A stretch of 7,333 nucleotides of DNA from Chloroflexota bacterium (GCA_030599405.1 JAUVOB010000064.1:1-7333), one strand, 5' to 3'; counted from the stretch's first letter, positions 1-6,636 are shown. Translations and numbers: made by a program. Notes: generated by a model from the sequence alone, not told the origin.

Positions 1-1112
1 AATGGCGGGTGTCGTTCGTATACCGGCGGAGTCTCTGAAAAGTGAATGGGATTCGCAAGCATCTTTATTGTCCCTACCGTCGGATGATCCATTTCAACCA
101 GGCCTTTTCTCTCCAAGAAATGCGCATCAGACAGGACATCGGAGAGTGTGTTCACGGCCCCACAAGGAATTCGCTCGGTTCGTAGTTTGTCTAGCCATTC
201 ATCTGCATCCTGGCGCACAAATAGAGCATCCAGAATTGGTTCCAGTTGCTCCCGGTTGCGTACCCGGTCTGCATTGGTGCAAAATCGCGGATCATCGACG
301 AGATCGTCACGATCTATAGCTCGGCAGAATCGGCTCCATAACGCGTCTGTGCCGACGCCAATGTTAATGGCCCGATCACGCGCCCGATAGAGACGATAAG
401 GAACCAGCATAGGGTGCGCGTTGCCGATACGGGCAGGCGGCTTTCCGGTGAAATGGAAGGCCGGAACCAGGTTCGTCAACCAAGCCACCTGACTCTCAAG
501 CAACGATAGGTCCAGAAGCTGCCCTCGACCCGTCCTAGCTCTCGCCTGTAAAGCCGCCAAGACGCCTATGGTCGCATATAGACCTGTCGTCATATCAGCC
601 ATAGGCGTCGGGAAACGCATTGGATCCCCACCAGGATCACCCGTCAAACTCATAGTCCCCGATTCAGCCTGGGCGATAACATCGTATCCAGGTTCTCCGG
701 CCCGGGTGCCTGTATGACCGTATCCGCTAACGGCAGCGTATATAATGCCTGGATTCTTTTCCGCTACCGTCTCATAGTCGAAACCATACTTTTTCCAGGA
801 GGCTTGGCGCGGCATGTTCAGCAAGAATACATCGGCTCGAGCGAGTAAACGTTGCATAACCTCCTGCCCAAAACTGGCCGACAGGTCAAGTACGAGGCTG
901 CGCTTATTCCGGTTGAGACTCATAAAGTAGGCGCTTTCTCCGGCGACAAATGGCGGACCGTACCCTCGGGACTGATCCCCTTTGCCAGGTCGTTCTACCT
1001 TAATCACCTCGGCCCCAAGATCGCCCAGCAACATACCGCAGACAGGGCCTGCCATAGCTTCAGTTAGGTCGACTACATGGATGCCTCTTAGTGATCGGTC
1101 GCTTTCGCTCAT
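1..1112 (-). CDS. CaiB/BaiF (class III) CoA transferase, C-terminus cut by window edge
   Basis: Translating the minus strand from 1112 gives 370 uninterrupted residues running off the left edge; the family is usually 380-410 aa, so only a short C-terminal piece is missing. The N-terminus (GIHVVDLTEAMAGPVCGM, then LGAEVIKVERP) is the typical CoA-binding Rossmann start of CaiB/BaiF enzymes. Around residue 173 the segment PMADMTTGLYA carries the Asp that in formyl-CoA transferase forms the acyl-Asp intermediate, followed by the usual ARTGRGQ turn. Family members move CoA between carboxylic acids in the cytosol; the acid here cannot be read from sequence. The start at 1112 is chosen because AGGGAG lies 7 bases upstream; an adjacent in-frame ATG at 1115 would have only 4. 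It is the last gene of a minus-strand run after the EamA permease, 156 bases away. Family call is firm, substrate unknown. Confidence 0.93.
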   Translation of the reverse strand, partial: MSESDRSLRGIHVVDLTEAMAGPVCGMLLGDLGAEVIKVERPGKGDQSRGYGPPFVAGESAYFMSLNRNKRSLVLDLSASFGQEVMQRLLARADVFLLNMPRQASWKKYGFDYETVAEKNPGIIYAAVSGYGHTGTRAGEPGYDVIAQAESGTMSLTGDPGGDPMRFPTPMADMTTGLYATIGVLAALQARARTGRGQLLDLSLLESQVAWLTNLVPAFHFTGKPPARIGNAHPMLVPYRLYRARDRAINIGVGTDALWSRFCRAIDRDDLVDDPRFCTNADRVRNREQLEPILDALFVRQDADEWLDKLRTERIPCGAVNTLSDVLSDAHFLERKGLVEMDHPTVGTIKMLANPIHFSETPPVYERHPP

Positions 1113-1119
1113 CATTCAT

Positions 1120-1125
1120 CTCCCT
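1120..1125 (-). promoter_or_regulatory. Ribosome binding site of the CoA transferase
   Basis: The minus strand reads AGGGAG here, 7 bases before the ATG at 1112 and 4 before the ATG at 1115. Spacing favours 1112 and decides between two adjacent in-frame starts. A third ATG at 1119 is out of frame. Confidence 0.6.
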
Positions 1126-1161
1126 AAAAGTTGCATTTCGAGGTTGTGGCGCCACGGACTC

Positions 1162-1167
1162 ATTGTA
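1162..1167 (-). promoter_or_regulatory. Possible extended -10 promoter element for the CoA transferase
   Basis: On the minus strand the sequence is TGG-TACAAT, an extended -10 (TGnTATAAT-like) with one mismatch in the hexamer. It lies ~50 bases before the CoA-transferase start, inside the 156-base gap after the EamA gene. No good -35 hexamer is visible 16-18 bases upstream, so the site is weak evidence for an independent transcript; the gene may equally be read from the upstream genes. Confidence 0.3.
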
Positions 1168-1268
1168 CCAGCTAGGCAGTGCTGTACACTTGACCACATC
1201 GCCAGACACTGCAAACAAGCACGTTCCATTTCTCACGGGACGCCTTCCTGGTGTCCATCCAACGAGGT

Positions 1269-2186
1269 TCATACCGGCGTGGGGCTGATGTCGTCACCGG
1301 ATGCCCGAGGGCTGCGGTTGATTAAAGCCACCCCGGCAAGAATGAGAGCCATACCGGAGAGCATGCCTGTTGTAATCGTCTCCCCCAAGAGCAACACACC
1401 TCCGATGGCGGCTACGATGGGGATTATGTAGGCAGCCATGGCGGAAGCGGTCGCCCCAAACCGCTGGATGTTATAAAAAGCCAGCATCAAGCCAAAAAAG
1501 GTCCCCACGATGGCTGCATAAATCAGAGCCATATACCCTTGCTTGTCAACAGCGCCAAGATCAAAGCCAACAAGAAGCAGCGACAGAGGCATGATAGCCA
1601 ACGCCGCGGTCAGCATCCGCACACTATTTACATCTATCGCATCGTAGGAACGCATGTATTTCCGTGCGTATATGGCGGCGCTGCTGCCAAACAGCATCGC
1701 TGCTACCACTAAGATATACCCGATAGGTTCAGCCCTCGATACATCAGGTAAGCCACTTTCGCCAAGCATCGCCAGGAGAAGAGCGCCCGCCAACGCGGTT
1801 GCTACGCCAAAGGCTTTTTGCCTTGTTAGAGGCTCATCTGGTAAGAGAAAGTGGGCCATAAGGACAGTTATTGCCGGACTGGTCGTTATCAGCACAGCGG
1901 TGATGCCGCTTGATTGATACTGCAGCGAGCTGACAATAGCGGTCATAGGGATTGCGGTGCCCAGGATTCCCAAGGTGGCCGCATGGCGCCATAATTGACG
2001 GTCTTTCGGCCAGCTGCGTTTCTTTGATAAAGCGTAGAGAGCCAGGTGGCATAAGCTAGCGAGCATGAGCCGGAGGCCTATGTATGTCAGTGGCTGATAC
2101 TGCCCTACACTGAATCGAGACACGACAAGAGTCGATCCAAAAAGAACACCGAGGAGTATGACGTAAGGCAGGGCTTGGGCAGACAA
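1269..2186 (-). CDS. EamA/DMT-superfamily membrane permease
   Basis: A 305-aa very hydrophobic protein with about ten membrane segments in two homologous halves (roughly residues 8-140 and 153-290), the usual size and plan of drug/metabolite (EamA) transporters. Each half ends in the family pattern of a Pro in a late helix followed by an acidic residue at its end: P104 with the PDEPLT turn (E118), and P256 with LLLGE (E269). Such proteins sit in the cytoplasmic membrane and usually export amino acids or other small metabolites; the cargo is not predictable. The start is a TTG at 2186; the frame stays open upstream to about 2249 with no ATG, GTG or TTG, and no Shine-Dalgarno precedes the TTG, so initiation is uncertain. 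It follows the MBL gene by 63 bases on the same strand and is probably co-transcribed. Confidence 0.9.
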   Translation of the reverse strand: MSAQALPYVILLGVLFGSTLVVSRFSVGQYQPLTYIGLRLMLASLCHLALYALSKKRSWPKDRQLWRHAATLGILGTAIPMTAIVSSLQYQSSGITAVLITTSPAITVLMAHFLLPDEPLTRQKAFGVATALAGALLLAMLGESGLPDVSRAEPIGYILVVAAMLFGSSAAIYARKYMRSYDAIDVNSVRMLTAALAIMPLSLLLVGFDLGAVDKQGYMALIYAAIVGTFFGLMLAFYNIQRFGATASAMAAYIIPIVAAIGGVLLLGETITTGMLSGMALILAGVALINRSPRASGDDISPTPV

Positions 2187-2249
2187 CGGAATGGTCGCTT
2201 GATCTAGCGCATGATTATTAGAGGGGGTTGCAAAGGCCCAATTCCGGTG

Positions 2250-3275
2250 TCATGCGCCTGTACTGCCAGGCTGCGATCCAGGTAATCGCTTGCGCCAGTA
2301 GCGGATAATACCGTCAACTGACATATAGAGAGGGTTGGAAACCTCATACCGCTTCATTAAGGTATCGCCTATTTGGGCGGAATCCATTCTCTCCCGGTGC
2401 CAGGCCAGGTAAGCCTCTACTATTTCAGCACGCTCCAAGCCACTTTCCAGGCGAACGCGTACGAATGCGGATGATGAATCAAGCAATTTGGAAAAAGTTT
2501 CCAGGTGACCTCTCCAGTCGCCAACTCGACCGAAATGCGTGGGATAAATCGAATCCACGTCAAGCTCGCATAATCTTTCAACGCTTTGCTGCCATAGCTC
2601 GAGGTTGAATTCGGGTGGCGGAGCTGGGAGATCGACAAAGGAGGGGCCGGGAATATGAATGCCGGCCGCGTCGCCTGTAAAGGCTACGTTTTCTAATTGA
2701 AATACATGATGGTGGTAGGCATGACCAGGAGTATCAATCGCTGTGAATGAGAGCCCGGCAACGGTTATCGTGTCGCCGTCAAATACAGGAGTCACGCGAT
2801 CTTCCGGCGCCGGTAACATCTTCCCCCATAATGGGTCCATCAGATTCCCGTAGATTCGCCCAGCGCTGGCAAGTAGTTTTGCCGGATCGATCAGGTGGGG
2901 CGCCCCAACGTGATGGACAAAGATTTGAGCACCTTGTTGAGCCCACCATCCCGCGGCGCCGGCGTGGTCAAGGTGAATGTGGCTTACCAGTACATACTTG
3001 ATGTCCGAGGGCGAGACTCCGTGCTCGGAAAGACGCGTTTTCATGGTCTCGATAGTTGAGCCGGGTCCAGTCTCGACCAATACTGGACCACCCGATCCGA
3101 CTATCAGGTAACTAGCAATGGTGTTAGGTGTATTTAGAAAATCGAGATCCAGCGTGTGAATTCGCATACTTTGCGCTCGTTCAAAAGAGTGTATAAGACG
3201 GCGTATAGTATCACAGAAATTGACGAGTATGCACTTACTATCGAAGAGGATCAAATGGCCATGGCAGACGGACAT
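2250..3275 (-). CDS. MBL-fold metallohydrolase
   Basis: The metallo-beta-lactamase fold is clear from its metal ligands in order: HIHLDH (H99, H101, D103, H104, numbered from 3275), DTPGH (H185), FTGDAAG (D202) and PTHFG (H247). This full set predicts a di-metal hydrolase of the glyoxalase-II-like group; substrates in this superfamily (thioesters, lactones, esters) vary and none can be assigned. The C-terminal ~80 residues are helical and lack recognisable motifs. The start is ambiguous: 3275 has a very strong Shine-Dalgarno (AGGGGAGGAG, 7 bases away) but adds 36 residues not expected for the fold; an internal ATG at 3167 begins directly with the first strand (MRIHTLDLDF, 305 aa) but has no clear ribosome site. 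It leads the minus-strand run with the permease and the CoA transferase, suggesting a joint catabolic or detoxifying task. Confidence 0.92.
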   Translation of the reverse strand: MSVCHGHLILFDSKCILVNFCDTIRRLIHSFERAQSMRIHTLDLDFLNTPNTIASYLIVGSGGPVLVETGPGSTIETMKTRLSEHGVSPSDIKYVLVSHIHLDHAGAAGWWAQQGAQIFVHHVGAPHLIDPAKLLASAGRIYGNLMDPLWGKMLPAPEDRVTPVFDGDTITVAGLSFTAIDTPGHAYHHHVFQLENVAFTGDAAGIHIPGPSFVDLPAPPPEFNLELWQQSVERLCELDVDSIYPTHFGRVGDWRGHLETFSKLLDSSSAFVRVRLESGLERAEIVEAYLAWHRERMDSAQIGDTLMKRYEVSNPLYMSVDGIIRYWRKRLPGSQPGSTGA

Positions 3276-3282
3276 GTCTGCG

Positions 3283-3292
3283 CTCCTCCCCT
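3283..3292 (-). promoter_or_regulatory. Strong ribosome binding site of the MBL gene
   Basis: The minus strand reads AGGGGAGGAG, close to the full anti-Shine-Dalgarno complement, 7 bases before the ATG at 3275. It is the best ribosome site of the minus-strand run and is why the longer start is annotated, although the protein fold itself begins 36 codons later. Confidence 0.7.
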
Positions 3293-3389
3293 AAAAATCA
3301 GCGAACTTGCCAGAACATCACTGATCTAAGGGCACATTTAATTTATCCCTATAATGGGTGTCAGTAAGTTCCGGGGGCAGCACAGGGGG

Positions 3390-4769
3390 TTAAACATCTT
3401 CATTACAGGAAATAATAAACCAGAGATGATAGGATCCCGCAGCGCTTTGGCGATCCGGCCAGTAGGCATCGATGTCGGGCGAACGGGTGTAACTTGCGGC
3501 GGCCGACAGGCCATGTTTGTGATATAGGTGGTTGGGACAACTGTCTCCAGCCCTTGATTCGCGACCGCTACCCCGGCTGAATACACCCGAGATCTTGCCG
3601 TTCCCCGTCATCCCTTTCGTAAACAGGTCTACAAGTTCCCGGTTGATTCTTTTTTGTCTACCCTTAGGTAGTGTCGCGTGAGGGCCTGTGTAATTGTTTG
3701 GCAGTTGCCAGGCAGAGTAGGTGATGCCTTTTCGGCCCATTTTGCCTGCCGAATCCCTGAAGCGGAAAGCCGCAGTGCCCTGCTTCCAGGCAATCCGCTG
3801 GTCGTTTTCGATCGTACTGACTCCCCCCAAAGCAATATTCGATTGGGCATATATGCCCGCTCGTCTCTCGTACCTCTGTTGGCTGCGGCGACTGGCGTGA
3901 CTCAGTCTCTTTAATGTGGATCTGGCGATTGGATTGGACCCTTTTCCGTTGCTCGCCTCCTTGTTTCGACTGCTATGAAAGCTGGCATAGAAATGAGCAC
4001 GCGCATGAAAAACACCCTTAAGTAAATCATCAATAGGAAGGGCGATGGGTTTCCCAGTAAGGCGTTGAACATTCAGTGATGCCGCGACTTTGGCCGCAGA
4101 CTTAAGCCATATTCGATCATCGTTCCGTCTCCAAAAAAGACCCTCACCCCTGGAAAGCAACTTACGCAGTTGTCTTCTACCACAAATTCGCAAGACAGCG
4201 TTTGTTTCAGTGAGACGTTTTCTCGCCGTTGTGAGGCTGACCCAGCCACGGCCTTCCGCGTCAATATACTGGAGCAGCAGCCAGATCCGGCCGGCGGCGA
4301 CAACCTCTTGGCGGAGCATGCCAAGCGCTATGTCTGGATAGAGCTTGACGCATCGCTCGGTAGGGGAACTATTCGTCCCCATCGTGGTAATTGGGTGATG
4401 CGTCTCGGTCTGGCGAGGCCAATCGGTGTTGGGGCAACCATTGCCGGTGGGTTCGATAGTGTCTAGGGGAAAGGATTCCTTCAAGACCCTCGTAAGAGAG
4501 GTATTTCCCAGTCCGAGATGTCTCGCGGACGGGCGGGTACGGACGACTATGCTAGGAAGACTGAATCTTGAGCGGCCGTGAGCTTCTGGCACCGGACCGG
4601 CCGTTTTCACAGTGGCCTGATGCTGGCATCTTAGAGACTCTAGCTTCTTCTGCGCCTCTAGGAGGGCAGGAGAGTATGTTCCCCTATCTTCCAATCCCAG
4701 CTCATATTTATAAAGAGCACTAGAAAGGGGAGACACCGCGTGGACCAGAGGTCTAATGACATAATCCAT
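3390..4769 (-). CDS. Putative winged-helix DNA-binding protein, possibly replication-initiator-like
   Basis: A 459-aa open frame without membrane segments. The region from about residue 147 looks most protein-like: IWLLLQYIDAEGRGWVSLTTARKRL followed by CGRRQLRKLLSRGEGLFWRR and IWLKSAAKVAASL reads as a winged helix, and residues ~279-305 (IARSTLKRLS, then RRSQQRYERRAGI) as a second, HTH-like segment. From about 375 comes a basic stretch (RQKRINRELVDLFTKGM) and a Trp/Tyr-rich end. I recall similar uncharacterised proteins from Chloroflexota genomes and plasmids, but cannot verify this. The first ~130 residues are Pro/Thr/Arg-rich with no recognisable domain, and no Shine-Dalgarno precedes 4769; a later start such as ATG at 4382 is possible. 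The start codon abuts the -35 box of the opposing RNA promoter. Role inferred: DNA binding, perhaps replication initiation or regulation of an integrated element. Confidence 0.7.
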   Translation of the reverse strand: MDYVIRPLVHAVSPLSSALYKYELGLEDRGTYSPALLEAQKKLESLRCQHQATVKTAGPVPEAHGRSRFSLPSIVVRTRPSARHLGLGNTSLTRVLKESFPLDTIEPTGNGCPNTDWPRQTETHHPITTMGTNSSPTERCVKLYPDIALGMLRQEVVAAGRIWLLLQYIDAEGRGWVSLTTARKRLTETNAVLRICGRRQLRKLLSRGEGLFWRRNDDRIWLKSAAKVAASLNVQRLTGKPIALPIDDLLKGVFHARAHFYASFHSSRNKEASNGKGSNPIARSTLKRLSHASRRSQQRYERRAGIYAQSNIALGGVSTIENDQRIAWKQGTAAFRFRDSAGKMGRKGITYSAWQLPNNYTGPHATLPKGRQKRINRELVDLFTKGMTGNGKISGVFSRGSGRESRAGDSCPNHLYHKHGLSAAASYTRSPDIDAYWPDRQSAAGSYHLWFIISCNEDV

Positions 4770-4797
4770 TGACAGGTCATACGGCGTATGCTATGCT
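4769..4797 (+). promoter_or_regulatory. Sigma70-type promoter of the small RNA
   Basis: TTGACA at 4769-4774, a 17-base spacer, and TATGCT at 4792-4797: a perfect -35 and a good -10 at ideal spacing, reading rightwards. Expected start of transcription is about 4802-4804. No convincing coding frame with a ribosome site follows; the next strong signal is the intrinsic terminator at 4921. The -35 box touches the first base of the opposing gene's annotated start codon. Confidence 0.75.
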
Positions 4798-4829
4798 CTC
4801 TACGTTAGGCGTAGGCTACCGAGAGACAC

Positions 4830-4854
4830 AAAAACCCCTTCCCCAATTAAGGGG
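4830..4854 (-). terminator. Possible weak terminator on the minus strand
   Basis: Read leftwards, CCCCTT (4854-4849), an 8-base loop and AAGGGG (4840-4835) are followed by five T (4834-4830). This is a minimal intrinsic-terminator shape lying upstream of the winged-helix gene. It could attenuate leftward transcription into that gene, or simply be the complement of arm P2 of the plus-strand RNA. The stem is only 6 bp, so confidence is low. Confidence 0.3.
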
Positions 4855-4920
4855 CCGTCTCCGCACTTTAGGTGTACCCGGCACCGAAAGAGTGCGTGTT
4901 GGTAGCTTATTCTGTCACAG

Positions 4921-4953
4921 GGCCAGGTGTGTATACACTTGGCCTTTCTTTTT
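4921..4953 (+). terminator. Intrinsic terminator of the small RNA
   Basis: GGCCAGGTGT (4921-4930), a GTAT loop, and ACACTTGGCC (4935-4944) form a 10-bp stem with a single G-U pair, followed by TTTCTTTTT (4945-4953). This is a textbook rho-independent terminator for rightward transcription. No plus-strand gene lies upstream within the window, which is the main reason to infer a short RNA starting near 4802. Confidence 0.85.
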
Positions 4954-5161
4954 GCTTGTTTAGATTAAGTCCCGCCGCCGGTTGCAGCTGAAAATGTGAC
5001 CTTCTAACTACAAAAGTTTACGTAATACATCCACAAATAGCGCCTGGCGGACTATATAAACAGCAACTGAAGAATAGTCTATCAAAAGTAATATCGTATG
5101 TCAATGGATCTATTGCATATAAAACAACTCTTTCGTTGTACTATAAGCGACACATATATCC
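4954..5161. other. AT-rich spacer before the AAA+ operon
   Basis: No gene is seen. The stretch is visibly AT-rich and holds two short dyads: GACTAT/ATAGTC with an 18-base gap (5050-5079) and ACAAC/GTTGT with a 6-base gap (5124-5139). The 9-mer AGTAATATC occurs at 5087-5095 and again at 5183-5191, over the -10 of the operon promoter. These are candidate regulator sites at most, perhaps for the AT-hook/RHH protein encoded in the operon. Confidence 0.35.
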
Positions 5162-5190
5162 TTGACAAGGAAACAATCCCTTAGTAATAT
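5162..5190 (+). promoter_or_regulatory. Promoter of the AAA+/RHH operon
   Basis: TTGACA (5162-5167), 17-base spacer, TAATAT (5185-5190). Transcription should begin near 5197, leaving a leader of only ~14 bases that already contains the Shine-Dalgarno-like AGGTGGG (5197-5203). A small dyad, CCCA-TTAGG-TGGG (5191-5203), overlaps that site. Confidence 0.65.
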
Positions 5191-5210
5191 CCCATTAGGT
5201 GGGTGCAAAT

Positions 5211-6104
5211 ATGATAAACGAAGTTTCTCCTGTACAAGAAATCGAAAAACAAAGCCGAGCAGATTGGGATCGGTTGGGCGTTGTTGTGCCACCTTTCAGC
5301 ATCGAAGCCGATCCTCGCTTCATGTACCTTTCGACCGAGGCGAAGCGCGCCTTGGCAAAAGTAAGCTACATGGTCGAGGCGGGGCAGGGTGTTTCCATCG
5401 TCATCGGTGAAGTGGGGACGGGCAAGACCACTCTGGCTTCCTGGTTCCACAGCCGGTACGATCGCCGGCCCGATTTTGTCGGAGCTAGGATTGACGAACC
5501 ACCGCCACGCAGTGGACTGCTTCTACTTCGCCGGATCGCCGCCGAGTTTGGGCGGAGAACCCGCCGGGCGACGGAAGATCAGATCAATGAACTCCGGGCT
5601 TTTCTGGTCGAGCAAAGCATAAATAGCGTATTACCTCTGATCATCATCGACGAAGCCCACGAGTTGGGCAAAGATCAATTCAGGGAGATGAGACGACTAA
5701 TAAACTTCCGCGACCCGAGCATCACAAAGGCTTTCCAGCTTGTCTTATTGGGACGACCCGAATTGGACATTAATCTCAGAGATGTGCCCGACTTTAATGA
5801 CAGGGTCGCGACAAGATCATCATTGGATCCGTTGACGCCTGATGATACGAAGGCGCTCATTGAATATCGATTACTGGCGGCTGGTCGCGATAGCCGACAA
5901 GGTCTTTTATTTACCGACGACGCCATTCTGCCCATATGGCAGGATACTCGAGGTTATCCGAGAAGCATCTGTCTGCTTTGTCTGCATCTGTGCCTGGAGT
6001 TGCTGCACCAGAGAGGCAACCAGATAACCGGGAACTTCGTCGAAGGCTTCTTGGAGGAACACCATGGCTATCGCCGGCTAGACAACAGTTCCATAAATGA
6101 GTGA
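5211..6104 (+). CDS. ExeA/TniB-like AAA+ ATPase
   Basis: A 297-aa soluble P-loop ATPase. The N-terminus (PPFSIEADPRFMYLSTEAKRAL) and Walker A (GEVGTGKTT, residues 66-74) match the ExeA/GspA family (COG3267), to which transposition ATPases of the TniB type are related. Walker B is PLIIIDEAHEL (D147, E148), sensor 1 lies near LVLLGRPEL and the sensor 2 Arg in GYPR (248-251). There is only the ATPase domain: no membrane segment and no peptidoglycan-binding C-terminus, so a secretion role is unlikely; DNA-linked work such as TniB/MuB-type target handling fits better. ATG 5211 is chosen because AGGTGGG lies 7 bases upstream; an in-frame GTG at 5199 lies within that ribosome site. The downstream gene overlaps its end by 8 bases. 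No transposase gene accompanies it in this window. Confidence 0.88.
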   Translation: MINEVSPVQEIEKQSRADWDRLGVVVPPFSIEADPRFMYLSTEAKRALAKVSYMVEAGQGVSIVIGEVGTGKTTLASWFHSRYDRRPDFVGARIDEPPPRSGLLLLRRIAAEFGRRTRRATEDQINELRAFLVEQSINSVLPLIIIDEAHELGKDQFREMRRLINFRDPSITKAFQLVLLGRPELDINLRDVPDFNDRVATRSSLDPLTPDDTKALIEYRLLAAGRDSRQGLLFTDDAILPIWQDTRGYPRSICLLCLHLCLELLHQRGNQITGNFVEGFLEEHHGYRRLDNSSINE

Positions 6105-6636
6105 GCGTAGAAAGAGCACGCTTGCGGCGCTGCTCGAAGAAAAACCCAAAAGAGGGCGTCCGCCACGAGCTGTTAGCCGGAAAAATGTCTATGTGGCCCT
6201 GACGCCAGAGCAGAAGCAAGGGGTGGAAAACATGGTTGGGGAGCTGCCAGGTAATTTCGGGCGGGCTGACATCCCCGATATGGCAGTCAATCTTCTTGCA
6301 ATAAGGATGGAATTATTGCGACGGGACGTCGCCGACCGCGATCGAGAAATCCCTGAAGGTGTTACCGATCTCGAATCCCTTTACCTGTTATGGGACCTAC
6401 CTCTCCCGTCCGAGGAAGTAGAACCCGCGTGGACCTCAATTCGTCTTTCTCCCCAACAAGCGATCGAACTCGGGCGCATTCACGGAGTGCTAAAAGCTAT
6501 GTATGGCGTGAACCGAAGCCAGGTTTATTGGCTTAGCCTTACCCTCTTCGGGCAGTTTTTACACAGCGAACATGCGGGCAAATCATTCGAATCACTACCC
6601 GAGGTCAACGCCTGGATGCACCGCATTTATTTATGA
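6097..6636 (+). CDS. Small DNA-binding-type protein with AT-hook-like motif and two RHH-like repeats
   Basis: A 179-aa protein I cannot name. It starts with a basic segment KPKRGRPPR (residues 16-24), the GRP core of an AT-hook and common just before ribbon-helix-helix domains. Two segments align without gaps over 41 residues: 33-73 (VALTPEQ..., ending ...MEL) and 115-155 (IRLSPQQ..., ending ...FGQFL); they share the LxPxQ strand-to-helix start, a mid-segment (F/Y)G turn and a hydrophobic last helix. This suggests a duplicated ribbon-helix-helix unit acting as a built-in dimer, with an acidic linker (residues ~79-110) between. Its ATG overlaps the ATPase stop by 8 bases (ATGAGTGA) and has no ribosome site of its own, so translation is probably coupled and the two proteins likely work as partners. 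Role inferred: DNA-binding adaptor or operon repressor. Confidence 0.72.
   Translation: MSERRKSTLAALLEEKPKRGRPPRAVSRKNVYVALTPEQKQGVENMVGELPGNFGRADIPDMAVNLLAIRMELLRRDVADRDREIPEGVTDLESLYLLWDLPLPSEEVEPAWTSIRLSPQQAIELGRIHGVLKAMYGVNRSQVYWLSLTLFGQFLHSEHAGKSFESLPEVNAWMHRIYL

Larger units (their letters stand above)
4802..4953 (+). ncRNA. Predicted structured small RNA (three-way junction plus terminator), family unknown
   Basis: Bracketed by a consensus-like promoter and an intrinsic terminator, with no plausible ORF. Pairing by eye gives: closing stem P1, 4811-4820 with 4901-4910 (10 bp, two G-U); arm P2, GAGAC 4823-4827 with GTCTC 4857-4861, topped by CCCCTT 4835-4840 with AAGGGG 4849-4854; arm P3, CGCACT 4862-4867 with AGTGCG 4891-4896, topped by GGTG 4871-4874 with CACC 4882-4885. 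P2 and P3 abut with no base between them, so they may stack. A 10-base linker leads to the terminator hairpin. I see no hallmark of SRP RNA, tmRNA, RNase P, TPP, purine or c-di-GMP riboswitches; the length would allow a 6S-like RNA but the fold is not a long bubbled rod. It could be a trans-acting RNA or an attenuator leader of the AAA+ operon. Confidence 0.6.

Noticed and set aside
2..390. Plus-strand open frames at the left end
   Set aside because: They lie opposite the CaiB/BaiF gene, whose motifs are unmistakable on the minus strand; the plus frames show no domain-like sequence.
4802..4953. Identity as 6S RNA, SRP RNA, tmRNA or a common riboswitch
   Set aside because: No SRP apical motif, no tmRNA ends, no riboswitch core motif, and a three-way junction rather than a long bubbled rod. 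Left as family unknown.
4769..4963. A 64-aa plus-strand frame starting with TTG across the small-RNA region
   Set aside because: Its TTG is the -35 box itself, upstream of the expected transcript start, it has no ribosome site, and the frame runs through the terminator.
5211..6104. ParA-type partition ATPase or secretion ExeA
   Set aside because: Walker A is the classical AAA+ form with sensor motifs, not the deviant ParA form; the membrane and peptidoglycan-binding parts of true ExeA are absent.
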